DNA of 64,000 nucleotides from Rana temporaria (Eukaryota > Chordata > Amphibia > Anura > Ranidae): NCBI RefSeq assembly GCF_905171775.1, contig NC_053489.1, positions 331,238,089-331,302,088 on the forward strand. Direction: 5' to 3'. A model generated the notes under the pieces. The model ran no database searches, was not told where the DNA came from, and saw nothing but the letters and a program-made list of their open reading frames with translations. The position numbers and the translations under genes are program-made. Position 1 is the stretch's first letter. Each line of letters opens with the position of its first letter. Below, one piece after another: positions 44,836 to 55,202 of this stretch.

Positions 44836-45877
44836 AACTTGTGCATATGCAGAGAGGACACAGACATAGCCCACTATACTCTTTTTTTAGCGGATCAGAT
44901 TGGAGGTAGGACACAAGTCGGTTTACATCTGCCACTCCTTAAAGGTGAATGGAGGGTCCAATTGGGTCGGACTGACCGTGTGAAAGGGGCCCAAGGCAGT
45001 GTACCTTTGGCTTTCCTGCACTTTACAATAGACTTCTAGTATATTCTGCAGGTTTGGTGCACTTTCGAAAAAAGGTAATAACAGAAGTGTATGGCTCAGT
45101 GCAGGTAACCCACAGGTGCACTGCTCTGCATCTGCGGGTCAGTTTGAAAGCAGCCCAGTAACCACTGCAGAACAGATATGTCCATATATACACTGTGATT
45201 TTAGTAATAAACTGACCTTTAATAACAGTATTCTATTCTATTCCATCCCACATGTGGCCCCTGGCCACTGGTTGGGCACCCCTGCACTACACTGAATGCA
45301 GAGTATACTAGGCTGTTTATAGATATATTAATACACCATCTTAAGTGTATTAGAAACAGTACACCACCAAATGCACTATATATATAGTCTACACTATAGA
45401 TATATACCAGACTGACTGTCAATATATATCAATATATATCAAATACACTGCCGCTAACTGAATAACCGGCATGCTTAATCTAACTCAAGCTATCTATCTG
45501 TCCACACCAACAACACTACACGTGGCTGCTATGTAAGCAATGTGGGGCATTGACTTAGTCCCCCTGAGCCATGATTGGCTAGAGGCACCCTGTCTTTGGC
45601 CAATTTTGGCTCTCTTAGCAGAGCACACTGTGATTGGCCAAAGCATGCAGGTCAGGTGCATGCTTTGGTCAATCATCATAGAGCAATGCACTGCAATCCC
45701 GCAGTGCATTAGGGTGCATTTTGTGACGCTCAAATTTCCAGCGAACAGCCCATATTGTTCGCTGTTCTGCAAATGGGTGAACACCTGATATTCGAGTCAA
45801 ACTTATGTTCGACCTGAACATCGAGCTCATCCCTATCAGTCACACCAGTAAATGGAAACTCCCATTTCACAGTATCT

Positions 45878-46289
45878 TTAACCTCTTGACCACCGCCCCA
45901 TGTCAAAAAGACGTCCTCCTTTTTAAAGTTGAATATCTCGATAACGGCAGCAGCTGCTGCCACAACCGAGATATTCATCTTTTCAGGGGGCGGTGGTGTA
46001 CACGATAACGGCGGTCTCCGCAGCGGATTCGCCGCGAGATCGCCGTTATCGGTGGCGGGAGAGGGGCCCCCCCCCCCCTCCCGCCGCTCTCCCGCGCCCT
46101 CCGCCGCTTACCGGAGCCGTCGGTAGCGGCGGAGGGGATCCGATGTGTCCGGCAGCTGAGCGGGGACGGGACTGAAGGAGAAATCTCCTTCACCCGTCCT
46201 CATAGCTCTGCTGGGCGGAAGTGACGTCAAAACGTCAGTCCCGCCCAGCCTCTTAAAGAAACATTTTTTTTTTTGTCATTTGAAAAAAT

Positions 46290-46320
<31 letters not shown>

Positions 46321-47097
46321 GCATTTAAGTCTAATTATGAGATCTGAGGTCTTTTTGACCCCAGATCTCATATTTAAGAGGACCTGTCATGCTTTTTTCT
46401 ATTACAAGGGATGTTTACATTCCTTGTAATAGGAATAAAAGTGATAAATTTTTTTTTTTTTTTTTTTTCAGTGTAAAAAATTATAAAACTAAATAAAAAT
46501 AAATAAGAAAACCCAAAAAAAATTTTTTAAAGCGCCCCGTCCCGACGAGCTCGCGCGCAGAAGCAAACGCATACGCGAGTAGCGCCCGCATATGAAAACG
46601 GTATTCAAACCACACAAGTGAGGTATCGCCGCGATCGTTAGAGTGAGAGCAATAATTCTAGCCCTAGACCTACTCTGCAACTCAAAAAATGCAACCTGTA
46701 GAATTTTTTAAACGTCGCCTATCGAGATTTTTAAGGGTAAAAGTTTGACGCCATGCCACGAGCGGGCGCAATTTTTAAGCGTGACATGTTGGGTATCATT
46801 TTACTCGGCGTAACATTATCTTTCACAATATATAAAAAAATTGGGCAAAATGTATTGTTGTCTTATTTTTTAATTCAAAAAAGTGATTTTTATCCAAAAA
46901 AAAGTGCGCTTGTAAGACCGCTGCGCAAATACGGTGTGACAAAAAGTATTGCAATGACTGCCATTTTATTCCCTAGGATGTCTGCTAAAAAAAATATATA
47001 ATGTTTGGGGGGTTCTGATTAATTTTCTAGCAAAAAAATTGTGATTTTCACATGAAGGAGAGAAGTGCCAGAATTTACCTGGTGGGCAAGTGGTTAA
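45878..47097. mobile_element. TTAA-flanked MITE, piggyBac-like (family C)
   Basis: TTAA at 45878-45881 and 47094-47097. Ends CCTCTTGACCACC and GGTGGGCAAGTGG are inverted at 10 of 13 positions. It contains GC-rich stretches (46060-46160), a gatctgaggtc / gacc ccagatctc hairpin (46339-46370), an attacaaggg / ccttgtaat hairpin (46402-46431) and long T runs. It begins 42 bp after the end of the outer hAT-like element. No coding. Confidence 0.75.
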
Positions 47098-47725
47098 TGG
47101 ATTTAGGTAATAATTTAGTAAAAGGCAGATACAATAATCTGTCAATTCTGACTACTTATTGGTGATCATCCATTCCAGGGTAAAAGATTAGGATTACTGA
47201 AATAAAAGTAACATCCAACCCCTGACATCATGGAAAAAACCTATATATATATATTTAATAGATATAAGAAATTTAATAAAACATGATCTAAGATTTGAGC
47301 CAATCTATCATATTCTTTATGCAAAACGATCATTCACTGAAATCTCAAGGTTTAGCTTTCTTTCATTGTGCTGCCAAAGAGTCTTCTATATATTAACTTT
47401 CCTGCCTGGAGCAAAGTCCTGTTCTAAAGTTAGCTATTCTTGCCTATTCAAAATAGTTAGTGCCACAAATAAGTGCTGCGACTTTAATCTGATGGTGATG
47501 CTGAAATACCTTGTAGTGATCTGTGGTTAAACTTACCATATGATAGTCAGATGTTTTTTACTGCTCGAGGCTGCATCTTCTGCAGGAGTGACAGCTATGA
47601 CAGGCCATGTTAATCATGATTAGTAGTTTATGTCTGAACTTGTAAGGTCTCGCTAAAATTGTCAAACCACCAGAAAATCTGTTTTTACCACAGCATACTT
47701 TATACCGACTTTGTATATACAGTAT
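47098..47725. other. No gene seen
   Basis: AT-rich unique-looking sequence, no supported feature. Confidence 0.4.
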
Positions 47726-48463
47726 GGCCCGGATTCACATACATTGGCGCACATTTATGCCGGCGTAGCGTATCGAATATACGCTACCCCGACGCAGCGC
47801 ACAGAGGCAAGCACAGTATTCACAAAGCACTCGCCCCCAGTCGCTCTCAAATCTACGCTGGGTTTCCTCAGCGTAAGTGAAAGTGGGCGTGAGCCATGCT
47901 AATGAGGCGTGACCCCATGTAAATGAAGGACTGAGCGTCATAAAGTTACGAATAACGTACATTGAATGCGCCGTCCCAGTGCGCATGCTCAGAATCAAGT
48001 CGAAACAACTGCCTAAGATACGTCGAATCACTGCCTATGACGTGAACGTAACCTACGCCTAGTCATATTCACGTACAACGTAAACGACAAAAGATACGAC
48101 GGCTTGTGTTCCCTGGTCCATACCTTTGCATGAGTTGCGCCTCCTACATGGGGAATAACTTTACGCCGGACGTACGACTTACGGAAACCGCGTGTATTAT
48201 GCGCCCGGCGCAACTACGTTTGTGAATCGGCATATCTCCCTCATTTGCATATGTGCATAGAAAATCAATGGGAGCTGCAAATGCGCCCAGCGTAAATATG
48301 CGCCCACGATACGACGGCGTAGGAAAGTTATGTCGGTCGGATGAAGCCTATTTTCAGGCGTATCTCAGTTTATGGGCTCGGCGCACAGATACGACGGTGC
48401 ATACTTACACTTACGCGGCGTATCTGGAGATACGTCGGCGTAAGTGCTTTGTGAATCCGGGCC
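47726..48463. mobile_element. MITE with GGCCCGGATTCACA ends
   Basis: The left ggcccggattcacat and right gtgaatccgggcc are inverted, with a 3-bp duplication tat at 47723-47725 and 48464-48466. The interior is rich in tacg/cgta motifs and has a second inverted pair (cacaaagcact / agtgctttgtg). Same general family as 42511-43460. Confidence 0.8.
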
Positions 48464-48484
48464 TATATTTTCAACTTGTAACTC

Positions 48485-48927
48485 ATTAGGCCTCATGTAC
48501 ACTGCTGCTGGTAAACGGACGTTTAGGAGCAGTTGGGCATTTTTTTCAACTGCTCCTGAACTCTCCTCCATTTTATCTTATCTGTCCAGGTACACAGGAC
48601 CAATTACAGTCGTTTCTAGGCAGTTCAGTTTAAAAAAAAAATTTGGAATGAAAAAAAATGGGTTCAGAAGCTAAATTTAGAGGCATTTCAAGTGCCAAAT
48701 GCTCCTAAACGTGTCTAAACGTGCCTAAACGAGGTAACTCACATTTAGCTGTGTTTTATAAAAAAAATGTTCTTCTTTTAGAAACGCTTCTAGACACAAA
48801 CACGGCAAAACGCAGCAAAACACTGCCAAACGCGGCAAAACGAACATTTCAAATGTGGGTTACTATCTGTCAAGTTAAATCGTTCAGAAGAGGTTGTAAA
48901 AACATCCCGTGTATATAAAGCCCTAAT
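48485..48927. mobile_element. MITE with ATTAGGCCTCATGTACAC ends
   Basis: The left attaggcctcatgtacac pairs with the right cccgtgtatataaagccctaat. Inside are tandem cgtgcctaaacg- and cggcaaaacgcag-type repeats (48700-48842). Limits are good; the superfamily is unclear. Confidence 0.65.
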
Positions 48928-49063
48928 GCTTTTCAGAAAATAAGGAAGTAGAACATTGTTTTATAATCTTTATTTATAAGTTTTCATTTTACACAAAACA
49001 ATACAAATATTACAATATCTTATTACATAACCACTGATTATTTGCTAAAACTCCCCGTGTAAT

Positions 49064-50574
49064 TAGTGTTGCTCACGAATATTCGCATTGCGAATATTCG
49101 ACTCGAATATAGCATATTCGAGAAATCGCGCTATATTTCGAATTTCGCGGTGAATATTCGCAATTCCGAATATTCGCATTTTTTCAATTTGATTTTTAAA
49201 ACAGATCACATCCTATCGACGTCTAAAAGCATTGCTGGTATGATTAGAGACCCTGGGCCGAGTAGCTAAGCTGAGGCGATCCTTTTATGTTGCCAAATTG
49301 AAAAAAAAAAAAATTGCGATTTTTCGCTATTGCGAATGCGAAAATGATTGCGAATTTTCGATAACTGTGGTAGGAGAACTCTGATTGTCTCTGATGCAAA
49401 AGGGGGGGGCTTTGTGTATGTGTATGTTATGAATATTTGTATGTTTGATATTATTATTTTTTGTAAGAAGGAAAAAATTGCGCATACCTTAAAAAAGGGG
49501 AGAATACAGCAGCAACTCAAAAATGTTATACAACATAAATTAATACAAGACAGAAAATGGAGTCGCTCTACAAGAATAAAAAATATGTCTAGTGACAAGA
49601 CATGTGGGCAAATTATAAAATAAGCAAGCGCAAATAACTTGTGAAATACACAGTGAAACAAATATATAAAGAAATATAGTCCCAATAATAGAAAAATAAT
49701 CTTTCATAAAAATGTCTGATATGTGAAGTGAAAAAAAGTCCAAAGCATGCAGCATGAAGGTGTTCAATCTTCAATGTGTTTGATTGACAAATGGCTGTGA
49801 CAGATGGATAGAGTAAAGAATCACCACCAATGCAAAACACTTTTTATTTTGTATTGTAAAATATCACGAATATTCTGAGCCAATCAGAGTGCTCCTTCCG
49901 CATTTGCCGAATATTCGCAATTATTTTGTATTGTAAAATATCAAGAATATTCTGAGCCAATCAGAGTGCTCCTTCCGCATTTGCCGAATATTCGCAATTA
50001 TTTTGTATTGTAAAATATCAAGAATATTCTGAGCCAATCAGAGTGCTCCTTCCACATTTGCCGAATATTCGCAATTATTTTGTATTGTAAAATATCAAGA
50101 ATATTCTGAGCCAATCAGAGTGCTCCTTCCGCATTTGCCGAATATTCGCAATTATTTTGTATTGTAAAATATCACGAATATTCTGAGCCAATCAGAGTGC
50201 TCCTACAGCATTTGTCGAAATTGCGCAATAAATATCGCATTCGCATGTTGCGATATTTCGATAAAATATCACGAATATTCTGAGCCAATCAGAGCGCTCC
50301 TCCAGCATTTCTCGAAATTGCGCAATAAATATCGCATTCGCATGTTGCGATATTTCGATAAAATATCACGAATATTCTGAGCCAATCAGAGTGCTCCTAC
50401 CGCAGTTATCAAAAAATCGCAATTATTTTCGCATTCGCAATAGCGAAAAATCGCAATCATTTACTTTCGATAAAATATCACGAATATTCGAATTTAGCGA
50501 ATATATCTCGAATATTCGAATATATATTCGAGATATATCGTGAAATCGAATATGGCATATTCTGCTCAACACTG
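49064..50574. mobile_element. hAT-like element with YAGTGTTGCTC ends and internal tandem array
   Basis: The left tagtgttgctcac and right gctcaacactg are inverted, flanked by the exact 8-bp duplication cgtgtaat (49056-49063 and 50575-50582). The ends are rich in gaatattcg motifs. No transposase ORF: 1.5 kb, of which the last 0.7 kb is a tandem array. Inserted into the 3' UTR of an older L1. Confidence 0.88.
49847..50472 (+). repeat. Tandem array, 77-bp then 97-bp units, each with CCAATCAGAG
   Basis: 77-bp units start at 49847, 49924, 50001, 50078 and 50155 (exact spacing). They are followed by 97-bp units starting at 50166, 50263 and 50360. All share atatcacgaatattctgagccaatcagag. The 97-bp form carries an extra tttcgataaaat/gcattcgcatgttgcg segment. 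Adjacent 77-bp copies differ by one or two bases. Confidence 0.95.
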
Positions 50575-50768
50575 CGTGTAATTTATCACACCCATATAGA
50601 TACATTCCTGCACTCATATTTCCCTAAATCTTAACACAACAGCTACACAACAACATAAAAAAAAGTGGAAAAGGGGGGGAGGGGGGAAAAGGGGAAAGGA
50701 TGGCGGAAATTCCCTGACATGAACCTCTACATATATGTTGATATTAGTGTAGAGGCTCTAAACTCTAC

Positions 50769-51155
50769 TCATTCCTGCCTTATCGTTAAAGCTTGTTCTT
50801 CAGAGCCCGCTTCTGATTCTATCATCATCTCCAGAGTATGCATCTCGCTCATTTCGCATATCCACTCTCCAGTTGAGAGCGTCACAGTTTTTTTCCAGTT
50901 TCGAGCTATAATAGTGCGTGCTGCTACCAAAATATGTCTTAGAATGCCCCTTTTTATCGTTTTTATGGATCCTGGAATCATAGACAGAAGAGAGATTAAT
51001 ACCTCTGGTTGAATATTAATCCTGGTGATTTTTTGATGTATATTATAAATCTTAGTCCAGAATATCAGCGCTTCTGGACAGTAATACCTGCATTGTGACA
51101 TCTCCAACATGTCTCATCATTTTCACTATTAATTTTATGCCACTTTACAGACATA
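50769..51155 (-). pseudogene. C-terminus of L1 ORF2, frameshifted
   Basis: The - strand encodes, in two frames, features of the ORF2 C-terminus: a cysteine pair in ETCWRCHNAG (about 51115-51085), then, after a frameshift near 51080, FWTKIYNI (about 51065), and RHILVAARTIIARNWKK (about 50935-50885), followed by TGEWICEMSEMHTLEMM. The AARxxIARxWK stretch is a strong signature of L1 C-termini. Compare the intact copy at residues 1126-1205 of the L1 at 24583, which has CWRLC and SARLEITRKWK. Too short to function. Confidence 0.8.
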
Positions 51156-51467
51156 CTATAGACACCCCAGGTACAAAACTTAAAGGAATATTTCATTTTT
51201 TTGCATTATTAACATCACTGCTCCCAAAAAAACAGTTGTTTTTAAAACTTGTTTTTGCATTGATACATGTCCCCTGGGGCAGGACCCAGGTCCCCAAACA
51301 CTTTTTATCACAATAACTTGCATATTAACCTTTAAAATTAGCACTTTTGATTTTTCACGTTCAGGTCCCATAGACTTTAATGGTGTTCGCGTGTTGGAAC
51401 AAATTTTTTGCCTGTTTCGCATGTTCTGCTGCGAACCAAACCAGGGGGTATTCAGCTCATCCCTATT
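51156..51467 (-). mobile_element. Fragment of the TAGGGATGAGC hAT-like family
   Basis: On the - strand it starts with tagggatgagctgaat (51467) and continues with the same order as 42337-42510 and 43461-43620 (aggcaaaaaatttgt, agtctatgggacc, aaaaatcaaaagtgctaattttaaagg, tgccccaggggacatgtat). It stops at the L1 fragment at about 51155. It lacks the 42511-43460 insert, so it shows the empty site. Confidence 0.85.
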
Positions 51468-53879
51468 TATAAACTAAAATTGCAAGGCTAAGTCCCTATT
51501 CACACAGTATTTAAGTGCCATCTGCGGCATGAATCCAGTGGATTCCTGCTGCTGAATTCACAGTGGATGCAGATAGTTGTGGCCACTCAGCCTTGGAGCA
51601 ATGATTACCTGCAGTTAGGCCAGATGATCTTCCCATACACAATCTCTCTGCATCCAGGGGCAATCATTTGTCCCTAATGACAGGTAAGTCTGTTAAATAA
51701 TTAAGATTCTTTTGCCCGGAAACTCCCTTTCCCTGAAGACTATAGATCTACCTCTCTCCGGGACAAGAGCTGATACAAATAGGGTTTGGTTAAAATGTTA
51801 GTTGAAGTGCAATGAAGCACATGAATGTTCACTCTCAAAATACAGTCCTGTATAGGAAAATATTATTTTTTCTTAATATGAAGCCCTGCATCGTTATCCA
51901 GAAAATTGTCCTTCTAAATCTATAGGCACATGTACTGTATACCTTATGACCAGGACTCTAACAATTGTCCATCACAACAAGTAAGTTGAAGCAGGTTTTA
52001 AGTGAACTTTATAAATAAAGAAATGTTAATTATGCCATGATTAATTATAGTTTAAATTCTTCAACTTACATTTAACTGCTGAGAACACTAATGCTTAACA
52101 CAGCTGGCTGATTGCAAGCTGTACTAAAAATCAGTTAAGCTTTTCTATCTCAGTCTCTCGCTCTCTAATGAAAGGATATAATATCCAGCCTATGTATAGA
52201 ATATAGACATGTTTTCAATATTCTCTTCTAAAAGGACCAATACTGTTATCATTGTATTATACATGATGATGTCATTACTAATGTTACAGTGACATGTACA
52301 GAGAACTTCTGCATTTCATCATCGTGCATTTGAAAGCAAAAAAAAAAAAAGACTTACATGCATGACTGGTTCTTTATGTTAGGGTCTTATTTTGGGGCAT
52401 ACAGTAAACTCTTTAATTTTTTTTAACTCTTTGATTTTTTTTCTTTTCTTAAAGGTCCATTTAAAAAAAACAGCATGTGATTGTATAAACAAATAAACAG
52501 TGCAATGTAAATGTAATGTCAATCACATCATCCAGTAATGTAGATCCACATCAATCACATTGACCCACTGCTCAACGATGTTGACCCACCAATATAAACC
52601 CCACCACCTAACAGGCACTATTCAGTGGGAAGAGTGTCCTTTAATGCAGAATAAAGAGCAACATTAAAAATACAAAAATATTTTAAATAGCTTACTTTGG
52701 GATGCCTTAAACGTGCATGGGACATCGCAGAAGAGTACTGTGTACTCCTTTACAAGTAGAATTTTTTTAACAGATCCTGGGAACTGTCATTTAACAGCTG
52801 TAGCACTACCACCACTAAATGGCAGATACCCAGCTGGCTTCTCTCTGCAAACAAACCAGCTGGGGATCCTGGGTGACATGAATGACCAAATATGGTCAGG
52901 AATCAAGGAAATTATCCCCCCCCTTCAGTCTTTATCTGTGCCCCACTTTCCCCTCCTAATATCTTGGCACTCTCTTCTCTACAGACAATAATGTATATAA
53001 CTGAACACAGTAGTTATCATAATATCACAAACAGAATTTTGTCACTGCAGTCAAAATGGTGATGCTATTTTAGGCTTTGTGATGTCACAAATAGCATTTG
53101 AATGTCACAGGCATTTGAATGATGTCCAATTTAAGATTCTTAAAAATTCAAATCTGTATACAATCAAAAGAAGGTCCTACAAATCCCCCTTTTTATTAAT
53201 TTATTAATTTAATACTCTGGAATCCTCAGTGACTGAAAACTATTTTGACCAACAATAAAACATATACAGTTGAATTTATACAAAAATTGTAAAAATGTAA
53301 TAGAAACAACTAAGTTAAACATGGTTAAAATATACATTATCAAAACACTTTCCCTAAGGATATATAGCCCATTATGGTTATATTCCCTGTCTGGATATAG
53401 ATCCAGGTTCAAATCCCATCAAAACATATGAATGTATATATTAAAGTTTAATGATTTATAATGTACGAAAATACATATGGTCCACTGTGTAAGCAAAACT
53501 GAGTAGCACAGTAAAAACATGGACTTCTCTTGTTAAAAAACGTAGACTAATATCCCAAAAGGAGAAAATAAAACAATAAATATAGCCAATAAACCTTGAC
53601 AAATGTCAGAAAGTGAAGCATCATATGTAAGTGGTATTATCTTAATAATACCCCAAGAGGGATATGAACATGTGAAATCACACAAATAAAGACAAACAAT
53701 GAGCAATTTAGCTATAATAATGGTGAATGAAAGGCCATGCAGAGGTATTAGAGTTACAATAGTAAATAATGTGTAATTACATGAGCAACACCCGGAAAAT
53801 AGGATGTGAAATTAACTGAAATGATGATCAAGCAAGGAAGTTTTATAAAAAAGAAAACAAATATACAGGGCAGTGATAA
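51468..53879. other. No gene seen
   Basis: 2.4 kb of AT-rich sequence. At 52530-52580 tagtaatgtagatccacatcaatcacattgacc resembles 7880-7915 (gtgatgtagaattacatcaatcacaatgac), hinting at a decayed shared repeat. No coding frame is supported. Confidence 0.4.
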
Positions 53880-54900
53880 AAAGCCTCCTAAAGTGCTCAA
53901 TGCATTTTGAGGTAAAGTTGCTCCCTTTGGAGCAGGGTGGTAATATACTTTTTACAGTGTATATTTATACTACATTGAACTTTTTCCCTGATTAAAGACT
54001 ATTCTGCTTATAAATGTTTGCAAGTGAATACAATGATGTATTAGAAAAAGTAGAATACTATTAATCTGTTACAAAGGGTATCTAGAACTATTTCTATTTA
54101 TTTAAGGTATTGTAATACTTACAAGTGTTATATATTACACAATAGTATATAGTACTATATAGTATAATCCTCCTAAGCAGTCGGTCTCTGTTATGCAATG
54201 TTAGATAGTTGGCTGAAACTGGAGAACAGGTATGTAGTAATGAGTCATACATTTAAATGTACCATCCACTTTCCAAGCTTGGATTATCCAACAGAAATCA
54301 CAAGTAAATCAGTAAAGAGATCATCTGGATTGCCTAGAAGTCTACGTCTGTTTCTAGAATGAAGGACCCACAAATCTTTGCAGACCAGAGGTCAGTACGG
54401 GAATGATCTGATAAATAAATTAAGAAAGGAAGACGGAGATATATCAGGGACTACTCCTAAAGGGGCCCCAATCGGCAGTGGTGGTAGGACTGTTGCGGTA
54501 CCCAGACAGAAACGCTTATTTATAAAAAGATTAACAATTTATTACAAAGAAATATGATTACAAAATACAAAAATTTAAAGTCACAAAAGTGACAAGACAC
54601 ACAAAATTAAAAACATTTACAAACTCCACAGATAGGTAGAAACGAAATAGTGATGTGAATAATGACGTATCCTCGACATGTTTCGCGGCCACTGCCGCTT
54701 CTTCAAGAGGCGTCTATCTATAAGAAAATATATAATTTCATGAATACAATGTCAGAATTTTACTCCGTTATAGCAAAGCTATAGATAATGTAGTTTATTA
54801 AGGAGTAACTTTAAGTAGCAGGAAGACATGACTTACCAATGTCGGCCAAAAGGGCTATATGTGTCAAATCTGAGACACCCCACTGGGTGTTCCCCCCAGG
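53880..54900 (-). mobile_element. Probable Penelope-like element remains
   Basis: The hammerhead-like motif at 54671-54710 (-) is followed, in - orientation, by an AT-rich stretch typical of the terminal repeats of Penelope-like elements. A second, more eroded motif may lie near 53895-53940 (tgcattttgag..gctccctttggagc). No protein coding remains. Class is inferred from the ribozyme-like motif, so it is moderate at best. Confidence 0.4.
54671..54710 (-). ncRNA. Hammerhead-like motif with altered core
   Basis: On the - strand: stem I CCTC/GAGG, core TTGAAGA where C is expected first, stem II GCGGC/GCCGC with loop agtg, then GAAA, a six-base self-complementary stem III ACATGT and the canonical cleavage triplet GTC. 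Every element is in order except the first core base (C3 to T). In hammerheads C3 pairs with G8, so activity should be reduced or lost. Confidence 0.55.
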
Positions 54901-54984
54901 GGCGGACACGGGAGGATTTGGATGGTACTAAAAGTGTTAAATAACAGAGAACGAACCGCAAATAGTGGGTATATGGGTATAACA

Positions 54985-55200
54985 ATTGATGGAAAGAGAA
55001 GGGGGGGGGAGGGTGGGAAAAAGGGATGAGGGAGTGAGAATGAGACAGAGCATGACAAAACAAGGAAGAAGAAAGGAGAGTGAAAGGGAAAGGGAAGGAA
55101 GGAGTGGGTGGGTGGGAAAAGGGAGGAGTGCGTCAAGAGAAAGAGAGTGAACCAGAATAAGGGAGAGTGAAGGTAAAAAGAAAGAAGAAAAGAGAGTATG
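54985..55200. repeat. Purine-rich tract, left of the palindrome
   Basis: G/A-rich (about 85-90 percent by eye) for some 215 bp. Together with 57650-57860 it appears to be one tract split by the 55203-57646 element. The proline/serine/phenylalanine-rich - strand ORFs over it are artefacts. Confidence 0.85.
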
Positions 55201-55202
55201 TA

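Larger units (their letters stand above)
42337..45835. mobile_element. Outer hAT-like element with TAGGGATGAGC ends, carrying nested insertions
   Basis: The left end tagggatgagc (42337) and right end gctcatcccta (ending 45835) are inverted. They are flanked by tcagtcag (42329-42336) and tcagtcac (45836-45843), a 7-of-8 match to an 8-bp duplication. Without the inserts (42511-43460 and probably 43655-44422) the element's own sequence is about 1.8 kb. A fragment of the same family at 51156-51467 gives the uninterrupted order across the first insert. No transposase ORF recognised. Confidence 0.75.
48959..51155 (-). mobile_element. Degraded L1-type LINE 3' end, split by a hAT-like insertion
   Basis: Reading on the - strand from 51155: end of ORF2, 3' UTR with a pyrimidine tract (50680-50640), then, across the 49064-50574 insertion, an ending with aaaacttataaataaagattataaaac (48985-48959). 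Joining the flanks of the insertion gives a continuous 3' UTR, which dates the L1 before the hAT element. 5'-truncated at about 51155. Confidence 0.7.

Noticed and set aside
45993..46200. Arginine/proline-rich ORFs in a GC-rich segment as a CpG-island first exon
   Set aside because: The segment is internal to the TTAA-flanked MITE 45878-47097 and all frames are open by composition.
49847..50472. CRISPR array
   Set aside because: The 77-bp repeats are contiguous with no spacers, and the context is a eukaryotic transposon.
50665..51012. 115-codon + strand ORF
   Set aside because: It is the complement of an L1 ORF2 C-terminus on the - strand, which has the recognisable motifs.
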